Shown here piece after piece: positions 33,379 to 42,265 of a DNA stretch of 64,000 nt. The DNA is from Algisphaera agarilytica. GTDB taxonomy: Bacteria > Planctomycetota > Phycisphaerae > Phycisphaerales > Phycisphaeraceae. The stretch spans positions 2,300,836 to 2,364,835 of the forward strand of contig NZ_JACHGY010000001.1 of NCBI RefSeq assembly GCF_014207595.1. The letters are read 5' to 3'. The notes under the pieces were generated by a model. The model had not been told where the DNA came from. It saw nothing but the letters and a program-made list of their open reading frames with translations, and made no database searches. Each line of letters begins with the position of its first letter. Position 1 is the first letter of the stretch. The translations under genes and the position numbers were made by a program.

Positions 33379-35685
33379 CTAATGCATGGGCAAGCGGATG
33401 CGAGCGCAAGATGTGAGACCGTTGAAGTCCGTGCCCAGCACCGCGACCCGCTCGGGCGTCGAGTGGGTTTCGGAGCCGGGTGCACCCCCGAGCAGTGCCG
33501 CCGCCACGCCCGCCAACGGCCCGGCACTGAAACTCTCCGCCAGCGAGCCGCTCAAATCGGTCATCGTCACGCCGGACCGGCGGATCGCCGCTTTCTCGAC
33601 GCGGTCGAGCCAGGTCCCGTGGTGTGAGCCGATCGCCTGACTCACGCCAAGGCCGTGTTGCTGTTCGAGCAGTGTCCGCAGGCCGCTGACTCCCAGCGCG
33701 ATGCGCCGGTTGAAGTGGACCTGCGAACTGGATTCCACGACGCCACGGCAGCGTGCCCCGCGCGCCTCGGCGGACGCTTGGCTCTCCAGGATCAGCGTCA
33801 CCGCGGCAGCACAGGTCTGCATCGGCAGGCCCAGTTCGGCGTAGCAGCGATCGACCAGTTCGTCGTGCTCTTCGCCCGCGCACACCACGGCCCGGTCCCA
33901 CTGCCCCTCGGCGATGCGCAGCGACGCGAGCCGCAATGCATCGAGTCCCGCGGTCCGCGAGCCGATGATCGACTGGCACGCCCCGCGGAGCTTGAACGAC
34001 ATGCTCAGGTGCGCCGCCCCGGCATTCGGAACGCCCTCGGCGAAGAGCATCGGGTTGGCGGTGTTGAGTCCGTCGTCGACGATGCCGCGGTAGTAGTCGT
34101 AGCTGTAGTGCGTCGAGCCGTGCGCGGTGCCGAGGATCGCTGAGCAGTTGGCGGTGAAGGCTTCGCGCTGGTCTTCGGTGATCTGCGCATCCTCGAACGC
34201 GAGCGTCGCGGCGGCGAGGGTGAGCTTGACGTAGTCGCTTAGTCGGCGGACCCGGCGGGCGTTGAGCAGGTGCAGATAGTCGTCCTCGGCCACGGGGCCC
34301 GTGATCGCGGGGCGTTGCTCGGCGAGGTGCGCGGCAAAGGCTTCGTTGCCGACGCAGCCCGGAGCGATGACGCCCACGCCGGTGATCCAGACCTCGTTTG
34401 TAGGGTGGGCACCGCCCACCAAACGGGATGCTGCCGGCTGGTCGCTGACGACGACGCAGGTGTTCGCGCCGCCGAAGCCGAGCGAGGTGTTGACGGTGGT
34501 GTGGATCGCCGCGGGTTGGCTGTCGCCCGCCGAGAGCTTGAAGTTCTCAAAGTCCACATCGCCCGGCGTGGTGGTGGCGGTGGTGGGCTGCATCTGATCG
34601 CGGACCGCGAGGCCCGCGAAGATCAGCTCCGCCGCGCCCGCCGCACCGAGTGTGTGGCCGAGTCGACTTTTCAGTCCGGCCACGGGTTTGTCGGGCATGG
34701 CGTCGCCGAACACCGAGGAGAGCGCGGCGACTTCGGCGGCGTCGTTGTCGGGGGTGCCGGTGGCGTGGGCGACGATGAGGTCGATGTCGTGGGGTGTTGT
34801 GTCGGCCTGGCTCATCGCCTGGGTGATGGCGCGGGCGGCGCCGCTGCCGTCTTGCACGGGCTGCGTGAGGTGGTGGGCATCCGCCGACTCGCCGCCGCCG
34901 CGCAGATAGAGGAACGCTCGGCCGCCGCGTTGTTGCAGGTCGCTTTCGCGTTCGACGGTCACGATGCCGTAGCCTTCGGAGACTTTCATCCCCGCGCGGT
35001 CACGGGCAAAGGGGCGGGGCAAGCGTTCATCCACCAAGCGCAGGCTGTTGAAACCCGCGTAGGCGTATTCGCTGATCGGGTCGTAGCCCCCGGCGATCAC
35101 CAGGTCGAGTTCGCCTGTGCGCAAGAGCGTCGCGGCGAGGAGGATGCTGCCCAGGCCCGAGGAGCAGGCCGAGCAGGTCGTGGCGTTGAAGCCTTCCAGC
35201 CGCAGGTGGGTCGTGGCCCGCGCGGCGACAGCGGGCGCAAGGAAATCGACCAGGGGCGCGGCGGAGTTCTGCCGGACCATCTTGCCCGCGGCGGTCATGC
35301 CGTGGAGCGTGGTGCCGAGCATGAGGCCGCAGCGCTCGGGGGCGTAGGGCCAAGACGATGGATCTTCGGGGTCTAGCCCCGCGTCACGCAGCGCTTCATC
35401 GATCGCAAAACGCAGGTAGGCGGGCTCACGTGGTTCTTCGGGGTCGGCGGGGTTGGGGTAGACGCCCGGGGCTTGAGCGACTTCGCCGCCGCCGCGGTCG
35501 GCTTGCTGGGGGTCTTCGATGGCGGTGTACGGCCCCAGGCCGATCTTGCCCGCCCGCAACGCTTCCCACGACGCCTCACGCCCGACGCCCAGGCTGATGG
35601 CGAGCCCGGCGCCGCTGATCACGATTCCCGTAGATTCCGATGCCAAATCCAAAACCCTCAATAACGGTCGGCCACGTCGCCCCAC
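33379..35685 (-). CDS. Fused beta-ketoacyl synthase and chain-length-factor-like protein
   Basis: A 768-residue protein with two thiolase-fold KS halves. KS1 (about 18-415) has the full triad: Cys174 in SACSSG, His307 in VAHATGTPDND, His344 in KSRLGHTLG. KS2 (about 432-768) has GSRTAG where ACSSG should be, so Cys is Arg577, and no triad His motifs, as expected of a chain-length factor. Residues about 422-429 of the linker come from a P4 repeat. The frame begins at GTG 35685; a TTG at 35652 with GAGGG upstream is an equally good start. Expected to elongate a polyene chain on ACP. Confidence 0.88.
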   Translation of the reverse strand: MGRRGRPLLRVLDLASESTGIVISGAGLAISLGVGREASWEALRAGKIGLGPYTAIEDPQQADRGGGEVAQAPGVYPNPADPEEPREPAYLRFAIDEALRDAGLDPEDPSSWPYAPERCGLMLGTTLHGMTAAGKMVRQNSAAPLVDFLAPAVAARATTHLRLEGFNATTCSACSSGLGSILLAATLLRTGELDLVIAGGYDPISEYAYAGFNSLRLVDERLPRPFARDRAGMKVSEGYGIVTVERESDLQQRGGRAFLYLRGGGESADAHHLTQPVQDGSGAARAITQAMSQADTTPHDIDLIVAHATGTPDNDAAEVAALSSVFGDAMPDKPVAGLKSRLGHTLGAAGAAELIFAGLAVRDQMQPTTATTTPGDVDFENFKLSAGDSQPAAIHTTVNTSLGFGGANTCVVVSDQPAASRLVGGAHPTNEVWITGVGVIAPGCVGNEAFAAHLAEQRPAITGPVAEDDYLHLLNARRVRRLSDYVKLTLAAATLAFEDAQITEDQREAFTANCSAILGTAHGSTHYSYDYYRGIVDDGLNTANPMLFAEGVPNAGAAHLSMSFKLRGACQSIIGSRTAGLDALRLASLRIAEGQWDRAVVCAGEEHDELVDRCYAELGLPMQTCAAAVTLILESQASAEARGARCRGVVESSSQVHFNRRIALGVSGLRTLLEQQHGLGVSQAIGSHHGTWLDRVEKAAIRRSGVTMTDLSGSLAESFSAGPLAGVAAALLGGAPGSETHSTPERVAVLGTDFNGLTSCARIRLPMH
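34400..34420. repeat. Palindromic family P4, single unit in KS-CLF linker
   Basis: TAGGGTGGGCACCGCCCACC, identical to the intergenic unit at 21655-21674. It encodes LVGGAHPT on the minus strand, between the two KS domains. Confidence 0.85.
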
Positions 35686-35724
35686 TGTATCGACTCACTC
35701 GGAAAACATCGATTCCGTGTCGCG

Positions 35725-36684
35725 TCATTCCGCGGCGTCTTCCACGAACGCGTGGTGCAAGACGTGCCATTGCTCGGGGTGCTCGTCCACGATCTGCTCG
35801 ATCGCACGGCCCACCGCGAGCGTTGCCGACTCCACCGCGCCCGCGTCGGGCACTTCGATCGGCTCTCCCAGGACAATACGCACCTCACCCGAGTCGGCTG
35901 CGCGGGACTTGGATTTTTCGGCGGGCACCCGGACCGCGAACACCGGGATCAGCGGCGCCCCGGTCATCATCGCCAGCTTGGCCGGGCCGATGGGTAGCGA
36001 AAGGTGGCCATCAAAGAACGGCACGTCCAGCCCACGCTGGCCCGGCATCACGCGGTCGCCCTGCAGCATCACCACCGCGTTGTCCTGCAACGCGTCACGC
36101 AGTGCCAGCCAGCTCGCCATGCCGTCGTCGATCGGCGTTTCGATGATCCCGAGGTTACGGTGCAGTTCGCTGCGGATGCGTTCGAAGCGCGATTGCTGAT
36201 CGCGTTGGAAGACGACGTGGACGCGCTCTTCGATCTCACGCATCGCTGCGAGGCCGACTTCGAAGTTGCCGAAGTGGGCGGTCACCAGGATCGCGCCGCG
36301 TTGGTTTTTGCGCTCGGCCAGGAACGGCTCTTTGCCTTCGATCTCGACGATACGCGACAGCAACTCGTCGAACGAACGGTCGTGGTTCGCCCCGATCTCG
36401 CAGACGAAGTCGTAGAAGCTGGCGACCACGCTTTTCCCCACCCGATCGACCTCGGCCCTGCTGGCTTGCGCTCCCAGAACGCGTCGCAGGTTGGCCCGCA
36501 CCGCGTGGCGCATCGAGCTCGCCGCGTGCCATGCGCCACTGACGAACAGCGGCCGCGACAGTTTGAGCAGCCAGGGTGTTCGCCTGGCCAGGCCGAAGAA
36601 GATTGATAGCCAGAAGTCGTTGAGCCGTTGGCCCAACGCGGGTGGTGGTGAAGCTTGCGTTGTGGGTTCATCCGGGGCGTTCAC
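35725..36684 (-). CDS. LpxL/HtrB-like lysophospholipid acyltransferase of the cluster
   Basis: A 319-residue protein. The HX4E catalytic motif is in ILVTAHFGNFEVGLAAM near residue 137; VMLQGDRVMPGQRGLDVPFFDG is the substrate-pocket motif and LIPVFAVR the following strand. A weak N-terminal membrane segment is at about 24-50. It would acylate a lipid or glycolipid acceptor with the polyketide-type chain, as proposed for XanF/ApeJ-type enzymes. The GTG start overlaps the LolA gene by four bases. Confidence 0.87.
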   Translation of the reverse strand: MNAPDEPTTQASPPPALGQRLNDFWLSIFFGLARRTPWLLKLSRPLFVSGAWHAASSMRHAVRANLRRVLGAQASRAEVDRVGKSVVASFYDFVCEIGANHDRSFDELLSRIVEIEGKEPFLAERKNQRGAILVTAHFGNFEVGLAAMREIEERVHVVFQRDQQSRFERIRSELHRNLGIIETPIDDGMASWLALRDALQDNAVVMLQGDRVMPGQRGLDVPFFDGHLSLPIGPAKLAMMTGAPLIPVFAVRVPAEKSKSRAADSGEVRIVLGEPIEVPDAGAVESATLAVGRAIEQIVDEHPEQWHVLHHAFVEDAAE

Positions 36685-37412
36685 TGGCCGACCGCCTCCA
36701 GGGGGCGGATCACCTTGGTGCCTTCGGGCACGGCGAGCTCCAGCTCGGCCGGGTCGAGCTCGGGGTTGAGCTGGATGTCGTGGAAGTGCATCACGGTGGT
36801 CTCGCCGTCGAGGTCGGTCATGGACAGGCGACGCATCGAGCCGAGCGCGGGGTCGATGTCGACGGCCACTTCTTCGAGCGCGTCGAGCATCTGCTCGGAC
36901 TTGGGCACCAGCGTGAGGGTGTAGAGTTTGTTGCCCTTGGTCCAGCCGGACGATTCGATCTCGAAGTTTTCTCTGAGCACCGCGAGGTCGGGCACGGGCG
37001 ACGCGGCGAGGGCGTCGAGCCGATCGCCCAGTTCGTAGATCTCGAGGATTTGCTGGTCGGGGTAGTACAAACGCAGCTCGCCGTCGGCGACGAGCATGGT
37101 CGAGGCGTAGGGCGGGTCGGTGTCCCAGCGCGAGACGCCGCCGTCTTCGCCCTCGGTGATCCAGACCCGGCCGGTGGATTCGATGGGGTCGCGCAGCAGC
37201 GGCGTGAATTTTTCCTGCCGGAACTGGGCGGTGTAGGTGGTGATGGGCTCACGGCCCGCTGCGATCTGCTCCAACTCTTCCCAGGCCGTGGTGTCGTCTG
37301 CCAAGACCGGCGTGCCGAGCAGAAGCATCAGTAGGGCGGGCACCGCCCACCACGTGAGCTTTGAACTTCCTGAGGTGGGCGGTGCCCACCCTGCAGCGGA
37401 TGGGTGTATCAC
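36681..37412 (-). CDS. LolA family carrier with repeat-encoded signal-peptide region
   Basis: A 243-residue protein. GTG 37412 overlaps the dehydratase stop (GTGA). The signal peptide ends LLMLLLGTPVLADD. Residues 7-27 (AGWAPPTSGSSKLTWWAVPA and one more) are encoded by a complete two-unit P4 repeat at 37331-37394, so the N-region is repeat-derived while the hydrophobic core is largely outside it. The mature part shows LolA features: TYTAQFRQEKFTPLLRDPIESTGRVW (residues about 61-86; key FRQEK) and TLTLVPKSEQMLDALEEVAVDID. It should carry a lipid-like product across the periplasm. Confidence 0.85.
   Translation of the reverse strand: MIHPSAAGWAPPTSGSSKLTWWAVPALLMLLLGTPVLADDTTAWEELEQIAAGREPITTYTAQFRQEKFTPLLRDPIESTGRVWITEGEDGGVSRWDTDPPYASTMLVADGELRLYYPDQQILEIYELGDRLDALAASPVPDLAVLRENFEIESSGWTKGNKLYTLTLVPKSEQMLDALEEVAVDIDPALGSMRRLSMTDLDGETTVMHFHDIQLNPELDPAELELAVPEGTKVIRPLEAVGQ
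37331..37394. repeat. Palindromic family P4, composite copy inside lolA-like gene
   Basis: TAGGGCGGGCACCGCCCACC and its inverted partner, 22 bases apart, wholly inside the coding sequence. Same layout as 18403-18469 and 23513-23575. Confidence 0.85.
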
Positions 37413-37852
37413 AAGGCGTCCTTCATGACCGTCGCGATGGTGAGCGAGCCCTTGGCCACGAGCTTGCTATCGCAACGGGCGATCACGTCGAAGTGGGTCA
37501 GTATCCTGACATTACGAACGAGGGTGGCGTGGAGTTCGATCTCGGCGGGGGGGACGACCGGCCGTTTGAGACGCAGATCGATCTGAGCGAGTTGCCCGCC
37601 GGCGTGTTGCTCGGCGTCGGCGTGGGTCAGGGCGACCAGGCCCGCCATCTGCGCCAAGGCTTCGCCCAGGAGCACGCCCGGGACGATCGGGTTGCCGGGG
37701 AAGTGGCCGGCGAAGAACGATTCGGTGCCATCGACACTCCACACGCCGCTGCCGGATTTGCCGGCGTCGAGTTCGGTGATGCGGTCCACGAAGCGGAAGC
37801 CGTCGCCGTGGGGCAGTTGGGTCAGGAGATCGTCGAGTTGGGCTTGGGTCAT
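37409..37852 (-). CDS. FabZ/FabA-like 3-hydroxyacyl-ACP dehydratase of the cluster
   Basis: A 147-residue hot-dog protein starting MTQAQLDDLLTQLPHGDGFR at 37852; the longer frame to 37945 runs through the ACP gap. SFFAGHFPGNPIVPGVLLGE and ALAQMAG carry the FabZ catalytic His and Glu. It would dehydrate the beta-hydroxyacyl-ACP to form the conjugated double bonds. No ketoreductase was found in the cluster to make its substrate, so the fatty-acid enzyme FabG may be borrowed. Confidence 0.88.
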   Translation of the reverse strand: MTQAQLDDLLTQLPHGDGFRFVDRITELDAGKSGSGVWSVDGTESFFAGHFPGNPIVPGVLLGEALAQMAGLVALTHADAEQHAGGQLAQIDLRLKRPVVPPAEIELHATLVRNVRILTHFDVIARCDSKLVAKGSLTIATVMKDAL

Positions 37853-37877
37853 GCGGGTCCGTGAAGAGGGATCGGGC

Positions 37878-38168
37878 CTAGGTGTTGAGATGGGGTTCGA
37901 GATAGTTCGCAAGGGTGGTGACGCTGGTGAAGATCTCCGGGCCAATCTGGTCGTTGGGGATCTTGTAGCCGTGGTCTTTTTCGATGCTGGTGACGACCAT
38001 GAGGAAGTCCAGCGAATCGAGGTCGAGCTCGGAACCCACCAGCGGCATGTCGTCGGTGATCTCGAACGAGCTGCCGAGCTTGAGGTCGCGACGGAGCAGG
38101 TCCTTGACCGTGTCGAGGGTCTGACGCGAAGCGGTGAGTTCGGGTTGGTCGGGGTTTCCGGAGGTCAA
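37878..38168 (-). CDS. Acyl carrier protein of the cluster
   Basis: A 96-residue protein from TTG 38168, with AGGA eight bases upstream; the longer frame to 38405 translates a repeat. ELDLDSLDFLMVVTSIEKDH carries the phosphopantetheine Ser at about residue 52. MPLVGSELDLDS and the helix III region are typical of aryl polyene and type II fatty-acid ACPs. It is the first gene of the same-strand run of eleven genes. Confidence 0.88.
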   Translation of the reverse strand: MTSGNPDQPELTASRQTLDTVKDLLRRDLKLGSSFEITDDMPLVGSELDLDSLDFLMVVTSIEKDHGYKIPNDQIGPEIFTSVTTLANYLEPHLNT

Positions 38169-38245
38169 GGCGGGGTCCTGTGGGATGCGCGTGGTGAATT
38201 CCCGAGTATATCGTGCCCGAGCGAAAGAGTCCGGTGTTGATGGGT

Positions 38246-38370
38246 TGAGCCCCTCCCCCCATCGGGGGAGGTGGCGGGCGGAGCCCGTCGTAGGGGGAGC
38301 GTGAGTTCGCAGTTTGCGTGGGGTGTTGTGAAGGCCTTGTGCTCCATCACCCCAACCCTCTCCCGGAGGG
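38246..38370. repeat. Palindromic repeat family P5, partial copies
   Basis: CCCCTCCCCCCATCGGGGGA with a GGCGGGCGGAGCCCGTCG hairpin, then a CCCTCTCCCGGAGGGAGAGG hairpin at about 38352. It lies between the ACP gene and the SUMF1-type gene, and may terminate the latter's transcript upstream of the cluster promoter. Confidence 0.65.
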
Positions 38371-38404
38371 AGAGGGGGCAAGACGCCGTTACGGTTTCGT
38401 GGCA

Positions 38405-41400
38405 TCAGGGCGTGAGGTACGGCTGGTTCTTCAGCGCCAGCTCCGCCTGCCGGGCGGGCGAGACGAACGGCACCTCGAACGCCAGGCGGATGCCCACGTC
38501 GGCGTAGCCCTTGGCCCCGATGAACACGTTCAGCGGCTGCGGGGCGGTGGGGTTCAGCGAGGCCGGGGACAACGCCGAGGCCCCGAGCACCGCGAACTGG
38601 TTCTTGTGTTCCCGGCGGAAGGCGTCGCGGCGTTGGTCGATGGAGGGTTCATCGTCGATGAGCGGCGTGGGGTCGATCGGGCTGAGCGTGACCAGCTCGG
38701 CCAGGTTGCCCACCAGATGGACCGGCGTGGCCGACGCATCGTCGTGACGGGGCGAAGGCTTGAACCAAAGCGTGGCGTCGTTGATCGGGTGGAAGTCGCC
38801 CACGGGATCGGCGCTGGCCGTGTTGGTCGCGGGGCGGAACACGTCGCTGTTGGCCCAGTCGATCCCCGGGGCGCCGGCCTGGATCAGTTGAGAGACATGC
38901 TGAGCATGACGGGCCCATGTCGTGTCGCGCAGGTTCGGCACGGTGCGCGGCGGGACGGGGAAACGCTGCATCGCCGTGGTCCATTGGCCCACGGTCGGCA
39001 GGCGGCAGCCCAGGCGTGCGGCGAGATAGGATGCGCTCTCCGCCGTGACGTAGTTGATCGGGTAGTCCGGGCGGGGCGGTGATGGGGTGAGGTCGTTGAG
39101 GTACGCCGCGGGGGTGCGTAGCCAGTTGCGCGGATTGATCTCCAGCGACGACTCGCCGTGCACCCAGACGCTCGGCCCCTTGCGGGTGTCTTCTTCGCCA
39201 CGCTCGGGCATCACGGCCAACAGCTCGTCTTCGACGCCGTCCCACCGGGCCAGGTCGATTGCCAGCCCCACGGGCAGCTCGGTCGTGCACAGGTAGAAGG
39301 GGTCGCCCCGCTCGGGATCGATGCGCACAAACGTCAGCGCCCAGTCGCCGCGGGTGAACGTCACGGATTGCCCGCCGTCGTGGGCCTGGGCTTTCCACCC
39401 CCGAGCCGCGGGCCCGGCCTCGGCCAGCATCTCGCGGGGCGAGGCGTTTTGCGCGGTCAACCCGTCGAGCGTTTCGAGCATTGGCGTGAGCTTCGGGTCT
39501 TCGTCCATCGCCCGGACCTGATCCGAAAACGCCCGAGCCATGGTGAGGATCTCGGCGTCGCGCTGCGGGCCGGGGGCGGTCGGCAGCGTGCCCAGGGCCG
39601 ACTGCATGCGGTACAGCCGAACGTTGAACTGGGCGTGGATCGGCAGTCCTTGAACCTCGACGTTCATGCTCTGGGCCATCGCGGCGATGGCGTCGATCTC
39701 GGCCTGATCGCCCGCGGCGTTCATGGCCAGCAGCCAACGCGCCGGCCGCGCCTCGGCGAGTTCGGCGACGAGGGCTTCGCCCCGCTCGCGGTCGCGCTGC
39801 GCGATGGCCCGCGCGTGTTGGGTGAGTTGCTTCTGCAGTGCGAACTCGGCGGTGAGCGTCGCGCTGCGTCCGGGCCAATCGACCTCGGCCAGGTGACGCC
39901 ACATCGCAAACGCCAGCGCCGGCTCGTGGCTCTGCGTCGCCGCCTCGTACAACGGCACCCAGCTTTCGAAGCTCTTGGCCACCGCCGTGATCGCTTCCAC
40001 GCGGGCCCATACCGGATCGACGGCCTCGGCCACGCTGGGATCGCGCATCAGGGCCGACTTCTTGCCGGCGTCGACCTCGGCGGCCAGCCCGCCTTCGGCA
40101 GTACTGACCGCGGGGTCGTCGAGGCGGTACGCCCCGGCGGTGGCCCGCTCGATGCGGGTGGCCAGGTCGGCCAGGGCTTCGGTGGCTTTGAGCTGTTTGG
40201 CGTAGCCGCGTTGGAGCTTCGACCAGCGCGTGGTATCGATCGGCAGGCCGTCACCCAACGCCACGGCGAAGGTGGCCTGACGCTGCTCGGCCGAGCGGGT
40301 CTGCAACACCTCCAACAACTTCGCGGTGGTGAAGTCGTGGCGGTTGAGGTCGAACGTCGCGGCGGGCGGCAGGCTCTGGGGCGAGTTGGAGTCGTTCAAC
40401 GCGAGAAGCGTTTGCCGGGCGGTCTCCAGGTCGGCCGCGGCGGCGGCGAGGTCGTTGTCCTTCTCGAGTTTTTGCGCCAGCCTTTGCCGCTCCGCGAGCC
40501 AGGCGTTTTCGATCGCGGGGGAACGCTTGCCCGCTTGGGGGATCAGCGGCGTGGTGGCGCGGAGTTGGTCGGCGGTCTGTTGCGCGGCCAGGGCCTGCTC
40601 GAGTTTTTCGGCCGAGGCGACCGTGTCGCGGACATCGCGCTCGATGAGGTTGCGCTGGATCTGGAGCTCGTTGGCGAGCCCTTCTTGATTGGGGGAGTCG
40701 AGCACCGAGTCGATTCGCGAGTGGAGCTCTTCGATGCGGTTGGCCAGGGGCTTGGCGGTCAGGTGGTCGGCGGCCTGCAGCTTGCGGAGCGGCGGGGTGG
40801 TTTGGGCCAGCGCCTCACGCTGCTGCTTGGCCCAGGCCGGCCGCCAGTCTTCCTCGGCGACGCCGCGGTAGTTGTCGACCTCGGCGAGCCAGGTCCGGAA
40901 GATGTCGCTGTGTGGGTGCTCGCCCTGGGCGAGCATGGTGTAGGCCCGGCCGGTCTCGCGGAAGCGGGCGTGGTCGATGGTGTCCCACTGATCGCTCTCG
41001 ACCATCCGTTTGAACCGGTTGGCAAACGCTTCGAGGGCGCCCAACGTTTCGGTCAGCCCCGCGAGCTGCGGCGAGTAGGGCGCATCGCCGTTGGTTTGCG
41101 AACGGGGTGCGGTGGGGGGCTCGTGGTCCAGGTCACGCACCGCCTGGGCGAGCGCATCAAAGACCGGGTCGTTGTACGGGGCGAGCACGGCGAGTTCTTC
41201 TTCGAGCAGTTTGACCGCATGGGCGATGCTGGTGGTTTGCGCTTCGAGGCGCTGGAGCTTCATCAGCGTCTGGCCGACCGGGGCCTTGCCGTAGGGCGGG
41301 GCGTCTTTGAGGTGGAGCTCGACGAACTCCGCGGCGCGGTCCCAGCCGTGGTCCTTGAACATGACGTGGTGGGACTCGAGCGCGACGATGGTGGGCCACT

Positions 41401-41974
41401 TCGCGAAGGCGGCTTCGATACGGCTCAGTGCGGCGACGGCTTGGCTGGTCGCGCCGATGGCCTGCGGGGTCTTGGCCGAGGCGGGCGGCTCCTGGCCGAT
41501 CGCCGCGAGGTTGCTGCCCGGGCGTTCGGCGATGAAGCGTGGGTCGAACTTCTCCGCGTCCGCGAGGATGTCCACCACCGAGCTCAGGCCTACGTCACGC
41601 AGGACCGTTTTGTCCTGGTGCTCAATCGATCCCTCCAGGGGCGAAAACCACTTGGCGTAGTCCGTGCACAGGGCCTGCCACTGGGCCCGGGCGGTCTCGT
41701 CAAACGGGCTGCCGCGGAACACCAAGGCGAGTACGAGGCCGAGCACGATCGCCCCGCCCCCGATGAAGCCGTAGCGCAGCCAGCGGTGGTCGACCTTGAC
41801 CTGCACCTTCGGGAGCTGGGGCAGGTTCGGCCGGCCGGGCTCGACCTTCTTGCGGATGCGATCGGGGATCGGCGGCGGGTCCGGGGCCATCCACGAGGTG
41901 TCGGTCGACTCGCCCTCGCGGGGGTCGATCTGCCCTAACGGCTCGGGGTCGGGATGGTTGGAGTCATCGCGCAT
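38405..41974 (-). CDS. Very large membrane-anchored protein with C-terminal SUMF1/formylglycine-generating-enzyme-like domain
   Basis: About 1,189 residues from MRDDSNHPDPEP (ATG 41974; the frame extends three codons to a TTG). A Pro-rich cytoplasmic N-terminus (1-65) is followed by one helix (YGFIGGGAIVLGLVLALVF, about 68-87), then roughly 800 residues of alpha-helical, Ala/Glu/Gln-rich repeat-like sequence, and a C-terminal domain (about 900-1189) with PINYVTAESASYLAARLGC, RLPTVGQWTTAMQ and ADVGIRLAFEVP, which are SUMF1-family landmarks. The copper-binding cysteines of true formylglycine enzymes are not evident, so a binding role is likelier. It precedes the pigment-type operon on the same strand. 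Confidence 0.78.
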   Translation of the reverse strand: MRDDSNHPDPEPLGQIDPREGESTDTSWMAPDPPPIPDRIRKKVEPGRPNLPQLPKVQVKVDHRWLRYGFIGGGAIVLGLVLALVFRGSPFDETARAQWQALCTDYAKWFSPLEGSIEHQDKTVLRDVGLSSVVDILADAEKFDPRFIAERPGSNLAAIGQEPPASAKTPQAIGATSQAVAALSRIEAAFAKWPTIVALESHHVMFKDHGWDRAAEFVELHLKDAPPYGKAPVGQTLMKLQRLEAQTTSIAHAVKLLEEELAVLAPYNDPVFDALAQAVRDLDHEPPTAPRSQTNGDAPYSPQLAGLTETLGALEAFANRFKRMVESDQWDTIDHARFRETGRAYTMLAQGEHPHSDIFRTWLAEVDNYRGVAEEDWRPAWAKQQREALAQTTPPLRKLQAADHLTAKPLANRIEELHSRIDSVLDSPNQEGLANELQIQRNLIERDVRDTVASAEKLEQALAAQQTADQLRATTPLIPQAGKRSPAIENAWLAERQRLAQKLEKDNDLAAAAADLETARQTLLALNDSNSPQSLPPAATFDLNRHDFTTAKLLEVLQTRSAEQRQATFAVALGDGLPIDTTRWSKLQRGYAKQLKATEALADLATRIERATAGAYRLDDPAVSTAEGGLAAEVDAGKKSALMRDPSVAEAVDPVWARVEAITAVAKSFESWVPLYEAATQSHEPALAFAMWRHLAEVDWPGRSATLTAEFALQKQLTQHARAIAQRDRERGEALVAELAEARPARWLLAMNAAGDQAEIDAIAAMAQSMNVEVQGLPIHAQFNVRLYRMQSALGTLPTAPGPQRDAEILTMARAFSDQVRAMDEDPKLTPMLETLDGLTAQNASPREMLAEAGPAARGWKAQAHDGGQSVTFTRGDWALTFVRIDPERGDPFYLCTTELPVGLAIDLARWDGVEDELLAVMPERGEEDTRKGPSVWVHGESSLEINPRNWLRTPAAYLNDLTPSPPRPDYPINYVTAESASYLAARLGCRLPTVGQWTTAMQRFPVPPRTVPNLRDTTWARHAQHVSQLIQAGAPGIDWANSDVFRPATNTASADPVGDFHPINDATLWFKPSPRHDDASATPVHLVGNLAELVTLSPIDPTPLIDDEPSIDQRRDAFRREHKNQFAVLGASALSPASLNPTAPQPLNVFIGAKGYADVGIRLAFEVPFVSPARQAELALKNQPYLTP

Positions 41975-42265
41975 GCAGCTCAATCGCTTCGTGGGAGCGC
42001 CGGTCGGGAGTACGTGTACTTATTTTTCGGCAAGAAAGGCCCCAGCCCACGCACCCAATATAGCCGGATTCGCGGTAAACCCCTATATCTTTGGGTCCTG
42101 GGGCACTATCGGACACAAACCCACCCATCCCCCGATGCTGTCGGCCGGGTGGCTGTCAATACCCCGGCGGGCTTAATCGGCCCCGCGAGGTGCCCGATGG
42201 AAACGGTAAGGGGTGTTTGAATCCGCCCCGATACGCCGCCGCGGACCTTCCGCAGGAGCCCGACC

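Noticed and set aside
38171-38405. N-terminal extension of the ACP
   Set aside because: It translates a P5-type repeat; TTG 38168 has a ribosome site and gives a normal ACP length.
41975-42265. Possible riboswitch or small RNA in the divergent region
   Set aside because: There is an AT-richer patch and short stems, but no recognisable riboswitch core or terminator; treated as promoter region only.
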